Positions 28,194 through 37,370 of a stretch of DNA of 64,000 bases are shown here, one piece after another (within the stretch, counting starts at the first letter, position 1; the number at the start of each line of letters is the position of its first letter). Source of the stretch: Leifsonia poae (GTDB taxonomy: Bacteria; Actinomycetota; Actinomycetes; Actinomycetales; Microbacteriaceae); the NCBI RefSeq assembly GCF_027921845.1, contig NZ_BSEN01000003.1, forward strand, positions 163,701 to 227,700, in the 5' to 3' direction. A program made the translations under genes and the position numbers. The notes beneath the pieces are model-generated. The model worked only from the letters and a program-made list of their open reading frames with translations. It was not told the DNA's origin and searched no databases.

Positions 28194-28793
28194 GAGTGCA
28201 CACTACAATTTGTTTGCGACCTAGACGCGCTTTTGACCGGAGCGCCATCCGTGTCGAGAGCAGGGGCGCTGACAGATACCGGGACAGCGAGGAGCAATAT
28301 CCGTCGCTGGAATCAGTGCGACGACGCCTGCCGGCAGGGTTTTTGGAAGAGCCGAAGCCCACTTTTGGGGCGTGATGCGAATGAGCCAAATCCCAAAGCG
28401 TTGAGTAAACGATGAGTTTGGCCAAAAACCATTGACCGGGTACTCGGGCTGCAGCCCTCTTTCCCAGTGTTTTACTGGGATTCCGGGCCGCGCGAGTGTA
28501 GTTCAATGGTAGAACTTCAGCTTCTCGGAACGTGGGAAACTCACGTCGATGGCCAAGGCTAAGACCTCCATGTAGACCGACAGCTGCCAGGCGCGGTTCG
28601 CTGTGCGGCGGCTCGCACGACTGAGGCGTGAGGGTATCTATGTACCCGTCGCGCGCTGGCTACCGAAACCTAGCTCCATCAAAACTCCGCGTACGAATCG
28701 AAGCTCTGTCGGGGCAGCTTGGTTAGTTGGTCCTGACAGCATCGGGGAAGTGGCTTCCCAGTTTCGTTACGAAAGCGGATCCCTAACCCACAT
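28194..28793. other. Long intergenic stretch in element A
   Basis: 600 bp without a convincing gene. It contains a small hairpin TCCCAGT/ACTGGGA (28462-28480) and the tRNA-Gly fragment at 28492. Short open frames here show no family features or ribosome binding sites. Confidence 0.5.
28492..28525 (+). pseudogene. 5' half of a tRNA-Gly gene
   Basis: GCGAGTGTAG followed by the D arm GTTCAATGGTAGAAC and the anticodon-stem half TTCAGC then TTCT matches the first half of an actinobacterial tRNA-Gly. After 28525 the sequence departs and no 3' half follows, so it cannot fold into a tRNA. It is probably a leftover of a former insertion or junction at a tRNA-Gly gene. Confidence 0.65.
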
Positions 28794-31700
28794 TCAGTTC
28801 ATTCCGGGAGTGTCGAGATGCGTGTGATTAATCGTTACCGCGCCCGAAATGCTCATGCAGCCGGCTTCAGCCTCGCCCCTGAACGATGCCGGTCCGGCAA
28901 TCGTCAATTTTCCTATTGAGAAGAGCTTTGCCGTGATCTTGGAGTCGATGGTCGTGGACGGAGGAAGCGCGATGCTCCTTCCGTTTGAGCAGTCTTTTTG
29001 CGTGCCCGGGACCAAAAGTTGAAGAGAATGCGACCGTGCATCGGCGCTAACGACGTTAAATCCCTGAAGCGCCTGAAAACTATCAGCGACAATTGTGAGG
29101 TTAGCGCTTAGGTTCAGCGTCATTCCCTGGAGAGTCACGGACGCGCAGTTGCTTGCCGACTTCCGGAGGTCAAGGAATGAATCGGAGATGATGGTTGCGG
29201 TGACCCCTCCCACACTGTCGGGGGCGGAGCTCATGGTGCAGCCCGGACTCGCAGTACGCGCTTTGGACCATGCGGGCGCATTGTTGCGCGCGGCGGTGTC
29301 ATTCATCCACGCTCGCCACGTCAGCGGGTTGTACCCCGGCCATTGTTGGCTATCGACAGTGAGTGTGTGCATCGGAATCGCTGCGGGTGACGTAATCGGA
29401 GAATTGTCGGTAATCGCACCTCCTACATTTCCGCTCTCTCGAAGCTGGGCTATCGACTTGCCATCAAGCGATGTGAATGTTCCGGCAGACATGATCGACC
29501 CGTCTACATGAGCCGTTGATTGATATTTAACCGTTCCGGTCGTCGTGATGGAGCCGCCCACGATTGGGCTGCCGTCGACGACGATGTTTCCGCCGGCAAA
29601 CACGTCTCCATCTATGCGGCAGCTGCTTGTGAGATGAGCCGAGCCCGTCGCTACGACGTTGCCATGCACGTGGGCCGATACATCACAAACAAAGTCGCCG
29701 TTCGCATACACGTTGGACCCGGCGGACGGCAGATCAAGCTGGTTTGTAAGGTTCAATGAACCACCAGAAAAGAGCGCGGATGTAGGCTGGCCGCTTTCGC
29801 TGGGGGTAACTGCAACGGGCGCACTAGGTGTGCTCGTGCCCTCGCTGTTGGCAACTGACAACGTGAGGCGGGCAGTCAGCCCATTGGTGAGCCCGAATAC
29901 GGGCCAGGCAACTTTGACCGCGTTTGAGGCGGATCGGGACGCAATGCCGCTTGGCAATGTCCCCAGATCCGGTCTGAATGCGGAGAGCACGTTTCCTTCC
30001 TGGTCGCGGATGATGTACACGTTTCGCGGATCCGTGCTCGTCGCTGTGAAGGAGACGGTCGCCATGTTGTTTCCGGGAATCGCAAACAGGTCTGGCGCGC
30101 TATCGGGGACCACGATCCCTGGGAGAACGGTAATCGCAGTCTTGGTGTCCGATACCAGACCACTGGCACTGCGCGCGCGCAAGCTGACCTCAAAGGTTCC
30201 TGGGGAAAGAAATTCGGTTGATGCCCTCGCATCCCCGGTGAGCTTGACGCCCACGGGTACCGGGTCGTCCGAGCTCACGGAATCGATCAAGTCCCCTGCG
30301 GTCTGCTGACGCATCAGCGTGGCGCCGCCGCCTTGGTCGTCTCCCGTGCCGTTCTCGAACTGCCATCCGTATTGCTGAACACCGTCAGCAGGATCGCCCG
30401 GCTCCGATCCTCCTGCGCTAAACAAACTCTTCTCACCTTGTGTTACGGAGAGCGGGACAGTGAGCGCGGAGGTGGGCGCAGAGATGCCCCGGCGTACTGC
30501 CTCAGCAACAATGTCCCCACTTGCTTCGAATGTGCGTTGCGGGAATCCCTGCCCGTAGTAGGTGAGGATGTCCTGCCACCATTCGACATCGCTCCGGTCC
30601 GTCGAGATAACGGACTGGACGCGGATGCCTTTGTCTTCGATTTTCTGGCCAACCTGGCGTAGGTAAAGTCCTGACCCGAGCTCCGGTCCACAATCGTCTG
30701 AGCAAGCTTCCTGGCCCTGATCCCCCTGACTGGGTCCGTTATGGATTTTCGTTCCTGTCACCGTAACGATGAGCTTTCGAGCGTCGGGCCTCCAGGGAAG
30801 GTCCAAAGCCGTGGTCACACCGGTCAGGCCACTCGCCGTCGGGCTTTGCCAAGGCAAGACGGCGTTTCCTCCGCCAACCGGTATCGCTTCTATCCCGCCG
30901 ACAATCGCCTGCGTGCTGGTGGTGAAAGGAACATCCACTTTGGACACATACGCGTCGTTTGCGCCCTTGAAATCGACGACCGCAATTCTGTAGTCAGCGG
31001 TGCGCCCTGCGACCGCGGAGACTAGTTTTTGCGCTTCTGCCTGAATGGCCGGCAGGCGCCAACTCATCGCATCCGAAGAATCGAAAACGTAAGCAACATC
31101 AACGGGATCTGCCGTGATGGGCGCGGGTGAGACACCAAGCGCCTGCGCTACGCGACGCGACGCACGGCGGGTAGAGCCATCGTCGACGTAGCTCTCGTGT
31201 TCCGCGAATAGGCCCTCGCCCTTGAGACCGGTGATTTGAGTGAGATGCGCCGCGTCCACGACGTCAGTCGCCGGAAGGTTTGGGAACTCCGCATGGTATT
31301 GCGCCCCGCAGATTGGGTCGCCGTTGTGGCAATACGAAAAGACTGGTGCATCGAGTAAGTCTTTCCACTTATCGCGAGTCCCGAGAGCGCCGTTGTAAGG
31401 AAGTCCGAAGTTACTTAGGTCCGCATCCGAATCGGCCTGGTTGAAGTACGGGTCTCCGAATACTGCAACAGCCGAAACTGCCTGCCTGACTTCGGGGGAA
31501 AGCTCTGTAATCGCCCGCCCAATGACCTCGGCGCCCTGCGAGTAACCGGCGAGAATGAACTTCGTTGTTGAGCAGTTGTTATGTGCGTCCACCAGCCGCA
31601 TCACGGTCGCGTTCACTCCACCCTGGACCGAGTCATCGTAAGGTCCACGGGCGTGCATGAACGCCAGCAGGCCGAAAAGAGTGTCGGGGAACCCATCGAT

Positions 31701-31955
31701 GCCGACCGCATTGTAATGAACCGCTTCGCCCTCAATGGAAACAGATGCCTTGAGGTTCGTGTAGAAATCGAACACAGGACGGCCCATCCCCTGAAATTGC
31801 CCCGAATAGTCGGCGCTTTCACCCGACCCGCGTGCACCGAGCAGCAAGTAGTCGGGCCCACAGGCCTCTTGCCCCTGCGCCATGGTCGCTGGACCAACGC
31901 ACGCACTGATCGCCAACACCAGCGTGGTCAAAACCGCAAAGACTGATCGACGCAT
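28794..31955 (-). CDS. Secreted cutinase / von Willebrand A / beta-helix multidomain protein
   Basis: A 1053-residue exported protein. The N-terminal signal region contains a possible lipobox (AISAC, Cys19); cleavage after MAQG is the alternative. Residues about 30-265 form a cutinase-type alpha/beta hydrolase with nucleophile Ser139 in GYSQG, an acid in CHNGDPICG and the His in AEHESY. Residues about 285-480 look like a vWA domain with a degenerate metal site (DSSDAMS instead of DxSxS). The Pro/Ser/Thr-rich middle has Ig-like beta segments. From about 740 on, repeated short beta turns (VHGNVVATG, IDGDVFAGG, VGGSITTTG) suggest a beta-helix of bactofilin type. ATG at 31955 has a GGGGGAAG ribosome binding site. 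It is low in GC relative to the chromosome. The role could be surface attachment or ester hydrolysis; not known. Confidence 0.85.
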   Translation of the reverse strand: MRRSVFAVLTTLVLAISACVGPATMAQGQEACGPDYLLLGARGSGESADYSGQFQGMGRPVFDFYTNLKASVSIEGEAVHYNAVGIDGFPDTLFGLLAFMHARGPYDDSVQGGVNATVMRLVDAHNNCSTTKFILAGYSQGAEVIGRAITELSPEVRQAVSAVAVFGDPYFNQADSDADLSNFGLPYNGALGTRDKWKDLLDAPVFSYCHNGDPICGAQYHAEFPNLPATDVVDAAHLTQITGLKGEGLFAEHESYVDDGSTRRASRRVAQALGVSPAPITADPVDVAYVFDSSDAMSWRLPAIQAEAQKLVSAVAGRTADYRIAVVDFKGANDAYVSKVDVPFTTSTQAIVGGIEAIPVGGGNAVLPWQSPTASGLTGVTTALDLPWRPDARKLIVTVTGTKIHNGPSQGDQGQEACSDDCGPELGSGLYLRQVGQKIEDKGIRVQSVISTDRSDVEWWQDILTYYGQGFPQRTFEASGDIVAEAVRRGISAPTSALTVPLSVTQGEKSLFSAGGSEPGDPADGVQQYGWQFENGTGDDQGGGATLMRQQTAGDLIDSVSSDDPVPVGVKLTGDARASTEFLSPGTFEVSLRARSASGLVSDTKTAITVLPGIVVPDSAPDLFAIPGNNMATVSFTATSTDPRNVYIIRDQEGNVLSAFRPDLGTLPSGIASRSASNAVKVAWPVFGLTNGLTARLTLSVANSEGTSTPSAPVAVTPSESGQPTSALFSGGSLNLTNQLDLPSAGSNVYANGDFVCDVSAHVHGNVVATGSAHLTSSCRIDGDVFAGGNIVVDGSPIVGGSITTTGTVKYQSTAHVDGSIMSAGTFTSLDGKSIAQLRESGNVGGAITDNSPITSPAAIPMHTLTVDSQQWPGYNPLTWRAWMNDTAARNNAPAWSKARTASPGCTMSSAPDSVGGVTATIISDSFLDLRKSASNCASVTLQGMTLNLSANLTIVADSFQALQGFNVVSADARSHSLQLLVPGTQKDCSNGRSIALPPSTTIDSKITAKLFSIGKLTIAGPASFRGEAEAGCMSISGAVTINHTHLDTPGMN

Positions 31956-32055
31956 TCTTCCCCCATTTGCATCGTGAGAACCTGTACACATGCTGGCCGT
32001 GCAATACACGCCGGGACAGACACCAAATCGGGGGGGTGCCGTGTGAGCAAGTCAG

Positions 32056-32541
32056 TCAGCGGGTGAGAGTGACGACCACACCATCGCTGTGAACCACAAC
32101 GGAATGGTCGTCGGGATCCGTGAACGACTGTCCCGCGGAAAGTTCGTCTGCCGTCGCCAAAGGCTCTCCAGGACCACCCAGCCGAGTCCACGCATTCCCG
32201 GAAACATGTCGGTATCCAGCCTTCTCGAGCGCAGAAACCAGCCGATCGTACGCATCCGGGCCACCTATGAACGCTTCGTAAGTCGTCGGGCCGGCGAGGC
32301 CGCCGCCGTAGCGGTACTCGTGATCGATCGGGCCAATCGCATGAAGATGCAGCTCGTCAGCAAGCACGTTCACCTTCGCGAATTTCGCCTGATCGTTCCC
32401 AACAATGGCAACCGCAATCCCGCCCGCGACCACGAGCGCAAGCGCGACAATCAACGTCCACCAGAACGCACGTCGATTCTTCGACTTCGGCCAAGGGAAC
32501 CCTCCCCGCTTGACTGAAAGTTCTGCGCGTTGTTCTTCCAT
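32056..32541 (-). CDS. Single-pass membrane protein, unknown
   Basis: A 161-residue protein with a basic cytoplasmic N-terminus (about 1-24), one transmembrane helix (about 26-48) and a small extracellular domain ending in alternating strands (HSVVVHSDGVVVTLTR). No known family is visible. It lies 100 bp upstream of the cutinase/vWA gene on the same strand and could be expressed with it. ATG at 32541. Confidence 0.7.
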   Translation of the reverse strand: MEEQRAELSVKRGGFPWPKSKNRRAFWWTLIVALALVVAGGIAVAIVGNDQAKFAKVNVLADELHLHAIGPIDHEYRYGGGLAGPTTYEAFIGGPDAYDRLVSALEKAGYRHVSGNAWTRLGGPGEPLATADELSAGQSFTDPDDHSVVVHSDGVVVTLTR

Positions 32542-32857
32542 CTGCTAGACGCCGTCCCAACAGCTCGTGTTCGTCGTTCGAGGGGCTCGGACCAACCGGG
32601 CGGGCTGCTAATTGACTGCCTCACCCATTCCAGACGGTACTAAATGATGGCATCCATTGGCGCCCCCACGAACGGGGCCCAGCAACCGAGGCGGGGCGCA
32701 CTGAGCCTTCGGTTGGGGTCCTCGCTTCGCTGCCGTTTGACTACATTCTGACTACAAACGAGTGATATCCAAATGGATCTAGCGTTATCACAGGGCAACT
32801 ATTTCCCCGATAAATCAACGATCTGTCATCGTATGAGACCTTACGACACCCCCTGAC
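32542..32857. other. Right end of element A without genes
   Basis: 316 bp containing the right arm repeats of element A (32736-32757) and then about 100 bp of AT-richer sequence before the att copy. No gene is seen. Confidence 0.6.
32736..32757. repeat. Putative integrase arm sites of element A, right end
   Basis: TTTGACTACAT at 32736-32746 and TCTGACTACAA at 32747-32757, direct repeats with an 11-bp period. Same order and orientation as at 24299-24320. They end 100 bp before the second att copy. Confidence 0.75.
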
Positions 32858-32905
32858 TTCGACTGAAAATCGAAAGGTCACCGGATCGATGCCGGTCGGA
32901 GCCAC
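32858..32905 (+). repeat. Attachment site 2 (attR of element A, attL of element B)
   Basis: 48 bp identical to the tRNA-Phe 3' segment at 23138-23185. The 5' part of the tRNA is absent, so this is an att copy and not a tRNA gene. It is shared as the junction between the two tandem elements. Confidence 0.95.
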
Positions 32906-32909
32906 CATC

Positions 32910-32940
32910 AAAACCCCCGGGTAACCGGGGGTTTTCTTGT
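32910..32940. terminator. Terminator between att copy 2 and the integrase
   Basis: Perfect 11-bp stem AAAACCCCCGG/CCGGGGGTTTT (32910-32920 with 32925-32935, loop GTAA), with T or A runs on both strands. It can end the integrase transcript and would terminate the tRNA-Phe transcript if element B sat directly at the tRNA. Confidence 0.93.
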
Positions 32941-32941
32941 T

Positions 32942-34171
32942 TCAACGGGCGATTCCGCCGGGGCGTTCGCGAGCCTGTGCCATTAATGTGCCATTAAGGT
33001 CGGCGGGGGCCCGCCGTCTGGTTCGTTTCGGTGGTTCGCCGGCTGTGCTCTTGAGTGCATCGTTCAGTGCTGCGCCCGCTCGGAGCGCGACGCCCTCGCG
33101 GGCCTGCGAGTAGCGCTCGGTGACCTGCAGGCTCGAGTGCCCGAGCGTCGCCTGCACGTCGGGCGCGCTCGCTCCGGCGTCGAACAAAATCGTCGCGAAC
33201 GTGTGCCGAAGGTCGTGGATGCGCAGATCGGGTCGGCCAATCGCCTCGCGCAGCGTCTCCCAGTCGGCACCGCGGCGTGCGTTGTGGTTGGTGAGCCGGC
33301 CGCCGTCTGGACCGGCGAAGAGCAGGTCGCTCCCCTGCTTGCCGCGGGCCGCCGTCTCGGCGTAGGGACGGAGCGCGTCGATCAATGGAACGTCTCGGGA
33401 CTTGTGGCTCTTCGGCGACTGCTCGATCAGCTCGCCGCGCTGGCCAGGGCTCAGCGATCGACTGACCCGGATGATGCCGCGCTCGAAGTCGACGTCGCCG
33501 ACGCGCAGCGCGGTCGCCTCCCCCGCTCGCATGCCGGTGTAGACGAGCGCCGCGAGGTAGCCGCGGTAGGCGCCCTCGGGAAAGAGATTGAGCAAGGTCT
33601 GAATCTGCTCGAGCGTGAGCGCCCGCGAGACCGGCGAGATCGAGTCGCGCATGCTCGGCCGCTTGACCTCGCGCGCCGGGTTGTAGTCGATGAACCGCGA
33701 GCGGCGGGCACCGTCGAGCAAGCGCGAGAGCACCGCGAGCGCGCCGTTCTTCGCGGATGCTCCGCCCGACCACCCCACCATCGCCGACTCGATCATCGGC
33801 GAGGTGATGTCTTCAAGCCGGTGCCGGCCCAGGCTCGGCTTCACCCGCAGCCGCCAAGCCACACCATAGCTACGCCCGGTCGCCGGCCGGATGGACGACG
33901 CGATCGCCGGCCAGTACTTCTCGTGCCATTGCTCGAGGGTCATCGACCCGTTCGGGTTGCGGCCGGCGACGGCCTTCGCGAGCTCGCGCTTGGCCTCGGC
34001 GAGGGTGAGGAAGGTGCGCGACCGTTCGGCCGCTCCCCCGTCGACGCTCGGGCCCACGACGCGGATCTGCTAGCGCTGCCGATCGGCACGCCACCGGATG
34101 CCCTCGGGCAGCGGGCGACCCGTGCGCGGGTCGACCCGCGACGGGGTGTCCTTCGTCGGCCGCCCGGCCAT
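32942..34171 (-). pseudogene. Tyrosine integrase of element B, interrupted by in-frame TAG
   Basis: Catalyses site-specific recombination of element B. From the ATG at 34171 the frame reads MAGRPTKDTPSRVDPRTGR, then LPEGIRWRADRQR, a TAG at 34070-34072 (codon 34), then QIRVVGPSVDGG and an open frame to 32942. The TAG replaces what should be Tyr (TAC). The rest is complete: an Arg-binding core-type domain, then catalytic Arg in GMRAGE, HDLRH with the His and Arg, LGHSS and the nucleophile Tyr in TERYS. A GTG at 34057 could start a 371-residue protein lacking only the N-terminal arm-binding part. The gene end overlaps the arm repeats. It overlaps the excisionase stop by one base. Confidence 0.88.
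32976..32997. repeat. Putative integrase arm sites of element B, left end
   Basis: Two perfect direct copies of TGTGCCATTAA (32976-32986 and 32987-32997) inside the 3' end of the integrase gene. They start 71 bp from the end of att copy 2. A near-identical pair is at 44164-44185. Confidence 0.8.
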
Positions 34172-34368
34172 CAGTGTTCCGTTCCACCTCGCGCGAGCAG
34201 CTCGTCGATCGTGTCGGCGCTCCAGAGCAGGTGCTTGCCCATCCGAGCATCGGGCTCGGGGATGAGTCCGTCGTGGCGCAGCTTGTCGAAGCTCGAGACC
34301 GGGATGCGGCATCGCTCGGCCGCCTCGACTCTGCTCAGGTACTCGACCCTCAGCGCGACGTCGACCAT
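34171..34368 (-). CDS. Excisionase-like MerR-type DNA-binding protein
   Basis: A 65-residue winged-helix protein: YLSRVEAAERCRIPVSSFDK forms the helix-turn-helix, followed by GLIPEPDARMGKHLLW, the wing. Small proteins of this kind upstream of an integrase usually act as recombination directionality factors. ATG at 34368, stop at 34171-34173 overlapping the integrase ATG by one base, so int translation is coupled. Confidence 0.82.
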   Translation of the reverse strand: MVDVALRVEYLSRVEAAERCRIPVSSFDKLRHDGLIPEPDARMGKHLLWSADTIDELLARGGTEH

Positions 34369-34436
34369 GGTGCACCCCTTCGGCTAATCACCGCAGTGTT
34401 GGCATCTCGTGCATGCCAGCGCAAGCGTGGCTATTT

Positions 34437-34486
34437 GCAAGTACCTGAGAATATCATGATCGTGCAGATTTCGGCAAGTACCTGAG
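34437..34486. promoter_or_regulatory. Two GCAAGTACCTGAG boxes upstream of the DNA-binding protein gene
   Basis: GCAAGTACCTGAG occurs at 34437-34449 and 34474-34486, 37 bp apart, in the short region between the divergent excisionase and the gene at 34508. A palindrome ATCATGAT lies between them. A third copy with one change is at 38964-38976 before the relaxase gene. Likely operator sites for an element-encoded repressor. Confidence 0.65.
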
Positions 34487-34507
34487 TTGAGTGGTTAGAC
34501 TCGACGC

Positions 34508-35197
34508 ATGCCCGCCTCGACTCCCCGCCCTGGTGACCAGTCGTACGACGGCCTGCTCGTCGCCGACGACCTGCCCGAGGGGTGGTACCTGCCCGGCCGA
34601 TTCCCCGGCGAGCGCGAGGACGACGCGAGCGAGCAGATCGATCAGGTACTCGGCTACGACGATCAGGGCTCGCCGGCCGACTCCGACCAGAACGAGACCA
34701 CCGGCGGACGCTGGCGCTACCTCGAGCACACGGCAACGCATACGCGAGTGATGATCCGGCTGCAGCGTCAGCTCTTTGCTGTACCGGAAGAGGTGCGCAT
34801 CACGGGCGTGATCTACCTACCATGGCGACCCGGCGACCCGATCACGAGCCAACTCCTGCGCGAACTGCCCACTGCCCGCATCGAGGCCGCGATCAACAAG
34901 CGCCTCTTCGCGATGAAGCGCACCGAGACGATCACCGGCGGGAAGATCGTGCTGCCATCAGGGCGGAAGGTCAGCGAGCGCGACCTGCTGAAGCCGCTGG
35001 GCGACCCGAAGAAGGTGGCGGACTTCTACGAGCTGGTCGCGCTGCAGCATGGCCGGCTCACTCAACAGGGTGACGCCAACCCAAGCGCGACGATGGCGCA
35101 GATCAATCGCGTGGCGCTGTCGACGGCACAGGGGTGGATCACGAAGGCCCGCGAGCGCGGGCTCCTGCCACCCGGTCGCCGGGGGCGGGCGGGTTAA
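34508..35197 (+). CDS. Element-encoded DNA-binding protein, unknown family
   Basis: A 229-residue protein. The N-terminal 50 residues are acidic and flexible. The middle (about 65-140) has alternating strands and helices. The C-terminal part (about 170-229) holds a helix-turn-helix, with STAQGWITKARERGLLPPGR as recognition helix and basic tail. Similar proteins sit next to excisionase genes on actinobacterial integrative elements; they may regulate them. ATG at 34508. It is divergent from excisionase/integrase, with the repeat boxes between them. Confidence 0.7.
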   Translation: MPASTPRPGDQSYDGLLVADDLPEGWYLPGRFPGEREDDASEQIDQVLGYDDQGSPADSDQNETTGGRWRYLEHTATHTRVMIRLQRQLFAVPEEVRITGVIYLPWRPGDPITSQLLRELPTARIEAAINKRLFAMKRTETITGGKIVLPSGRKVSERDLLKPLGDPKKVADFYELVALQHGRLTQQGDANPSATMAQINRVALSTAQGWITKARERGLLPPGRRGRAG

Positions 35198-35527
35198 CCA
35201 TGCGACGGGTCGGAGGCCTGCACATTCAGCGGCAGCTCCGAGACAAGGTAAATCGGATTAGCGCCTGGAGACCCACCTGATCGCTGCTACCGGACGGGCC
35301 CATCGTTCCAGTTGGCGCTCCTTTAGGGCCATCTTCACCGGGCGAGGTAAGCGAAACGAGACTTCGCACGATCGAGGTGGGTGCGGTCGAGATCAACCGT
35401 CCGGCGGCTAAGGACCGGCACTCGTACGCGGTCGACTGTCGCTCGAGCAGCGATCGACGCCGAGCAGGGAACGACGCCCGCCCGCGCCGAGGGACTTTGC
35501 CTATCGGGGACCCTGCCTAGTGCCGGC
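35198..35527. other. Intergenic region in element B
   Basis: 330 bp without a supportable gene, between convergent units. No clear hairpin or repeat is seen. Confidence 0.5.
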
Positions 35528-35896
35528 TCAGTCGAGACCAGCTACGCCCTCGGTTTCCGGGACACGCCTGACGACTCCCTTGACGAGGGTCTTCCGCGGT
35601 CGCCAGTCGATGCCGCTCCCGCGCCAGAACTGGTCGAATTCCGCCTCTATGTCGGTCTTCAGCTCTTCCAGCTTGGCGTAGAACACCAGATCCGTCTGAG
35701 TCAGCTTTGGACCCTCGCCCTTCATACGGTTTCTCAGTGCGTCGAGCTCATCGTCCACGCGGCGCAGAGTTATGCCCGCAGCACTGGTGAACCCTTGTCG
35801 GTGGGCGTTGTCCCGGATTTCGGCTTTCGCCTGCCGCGCCCCCTCCTGCAAGGCGTCTCCAACGAACTCGCCTACACGTCGAATGTGCTCATCCAT
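35528..35896 (-). CDS. Small helical protein, unknown
   Basis: A 122-residue, mostly helical charged protein (MDEHIRRVGEFVGDALQEG, later LRRVDDELDALRNRMKGEG). No signal peptide or membrane helix. No family recognised. ATG at 35896 is chosen; an in-frame start at 35929 is possible. Codon use fits the element. Confidence 0.55.
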   Translation of the reverse strand: MDEHIRRVGEFVGDALQEGARQAKAEIRDNAHRQGFTSAAGITLRRVDDELDALRNRMKGEGPKLTQTDLVFYAKLEELKTDIEAEFDQFWRGSGIDWRPRKTLVKGVVRRVPETEGVAGLD

Positions 35897-36357
35897 CCGT
35901 GGCCGCCTTTGCTCTCGAGAAGGTGTCAACGTCCACCGTAGCTCCGCTTATCAGCGCTTCCCACTCTCGAGGGGCGGACACCGGCTCGCCTGCCCCACCG
36001 CCCCGAGTTGCGTCGGGTACCGGCTTCCGGTCTTCGTGCTGCTGTGAGTTGAGCCACCGAGCGTTGTGCTTTCGAGGTTGCCTTTGCGACTGAGTTTGGA
36101 GGGTGATGGGCTGCCTGCACAGGCTGGAAGGTCACCTGCACAGCGTTCGTTGTGGAACGCTCGATGCTCGCAGTTGGAGCCTGCCCTAGAGCCACCGCAT
36201 GGCCTTCATCACCGCGCCACCTAGTTCTGCGAACCGCGGCTCAACACCGAGGTCCGGCATCGCCCTCCGGGCACGGCGCTGACGAAGCCGCTGAGGAGGC
36301 GACCGCCTTGAGCAGCTGACCACAGCTCGTGCCAGGTGGATTGCCCGCGGGTGGTCG
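35897..36357. other. Intergenic region in element B
   Basis: About 460 bp. Short open frames (for example 35926-36195) have no ribosome binding site or family features. I see no RNA gene. Confidence 0.45.
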
Positions 36358-37230
36358 TCAGCGTCGCTTCGTGCGCCTGCGGGCCGAGTTCGACGTCGAG
36401 GACCTGGTCGTTGGCGGGTCACCAGAATCCAATTGCGCCCCCACTTCGGTCGCCTTCTGGATGAACGCGTCGCGAATGCCGGAATCGAGTCCCCAGGTCC
36501 CCATCAGGCGACTGGTGCCGATGAGCGTCGCTCCCCATACGGTGGCGCTGTACTTGCCGAGGTTGTCGCTCGGCAGCACGATAACCGGCGTCCGGACAGC
36601 GGCGAGCCCTGGGAGCTCGGTCAGCGATTCGGTGAAGACCGATTCGCCATGCGAGACGCCGGAGAGATGTGAATACACGGCACGGAAGTCGCGTGGTGCC
36701 ACTCCCGATTGCTGAAGGAAGTTCGTCACGAGACTGGTCGGCCCCGGCACCGATTCCGACGGCTCGATCGGTGGGATCTCATCGCGAGCTCGGCTCGCTC
36801 GCGCGATCGCGTCGGAGATGCTCTCTGCCGACAACATTTGGATGCCCCGTCGGTCGCCGGCCTCGAGCTCGGCGACAATCATCGCCCGGGCGCGATACTC
36901 GGCCGCTAGTGCGGTGTGAGCACCGAGTATCCACCAGATTCGGCCCCAAGTCTCCAGGAGGCTCCGTTCAACCGCGGCTACCGAAGGTCCGTGCGATCCG
37001 GGGAGGTTGAGCAGACCCGCAAACGCCGCCAGATGGTCTGTCGCCACCGCATGGTGAAGCTGGACCAACCGAGACGCTTCGTTGATCCGCCGTGACTCGT
37101 CGCGTTCGAGGATCCCTGACGGCGCCGTCGCACCAAGGGCGTCGCTGACCGCGATACTGACGGGCACCAACCGCCGCAGGGACTGGGCTACGGCGCGCCG
37201 CTCAGGTCGATTCGAACTATATGTCGGCAC
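36358..37230 (-). CDS. Helical protein of unknown function
   Basis: A 290-residue cytoplasmic protein, largely helical, with conserved-looking aromatic stretch ETWGRIWWILGAHTALAAEY and YSHLSGVSHGES. The latter, with His residues spaced in a helix, recalls proteins annotated as DUF5677-like in mobile regions, but I cannot confirm it. The C-terminus is basic (SARRRTKRR). ATG at 37230. It is divergent from the DUF6615 gene across a 427-bp region with tandem repeats. Confidence 0.65.
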   Translation of the reverse strand: MPTYSSNRPERRAVAQSLRRLVPVSIAVSDALGATAPSGILERDESRRINEASRLVQLHHAVATDHLAAFAGLLNLPGSHGPSVAAVERSLLETWGRIWWILGAHTALAAEYRARAMIVAELEAGDRRGIQMLSAESISDAIARASRARDEIPPIEPSESVPGPTSLVTNFLQQSGVAPRDFRAVYSHLSGVSHGESVFTESLTELPGLAAVRTPVIVLPSDNLGKYSATVWGATLIGTSRLMGTWGLDSGIRDAFIQKATEVGAQLDSGDPPTTRSSTSNSARRRTKRR

Positions 37231-37332
37231 GATTGATTCCCTTTAGCTGGCTGGTGTCCTTCCGGAAGCCTATGGCCCTGGCCGACGAGCGACTTTCGCG
37301 CAGCGGTCGTCGCACGATGCGTGGCTCCCGGA

Positions 37333-37370
37333 CGTTTCCGACGGTCCCGAACGTCTCCGACGGTCCCGAA
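37333..37370. repeat. Tandem 19-bp repeat between divergent genes
   Basis: CGTTTCCGACGGTCCCGAA (37333-37351) is followed directly by the same unit with one T-to-C change (37352-37370). The place, in the shared upstream region of the 290-residue gene and the DUF6615 gene, suggests a binding site. The rest of 37231-37657 shows no gene. Confidence 0.7.

Larger units (their letters stand above)
23138..32905. mobile_element. Integrative element A at tRNA-Phe (integrase decayed)
   Basis: About 9.8 kb between the tRNA-Phe 3' end and the second 48-bp copy. Contents: IS481-family insertion, C-terminal integrase remnant, a coupled three-gene operon (24707-28193), a tRNA-Gly fragment, a large secreted cutinase/vWA protein and a small membrane protein. 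The cargo is visibly less GC-rich than the flanking chromosome. Matching 11-bp direct repeats lie near both ends (24299-24320 and 32736-32757). With its integrase broken the element cannot excise by itself. Confidence 0.88.

Noticed and set aside
32736-32757. Remnant of a second integrase C-terminus
   Set aside because: Similarity is limited to the 22-bp repeat pair; flanking sequence does not resemble an integrase, so arm sites explain it better.
32858-32905. Second and third tRNA-Phe genes
   Set aside because: Only the 3' segment is present at 32858 and 44285; the 5' half and D arm are missing.
35926-36195. 89-codon minus-strand frame
   Set aside because: Low-complexity Arg/Ser/Ala composition, no ribosome binding site, no features.
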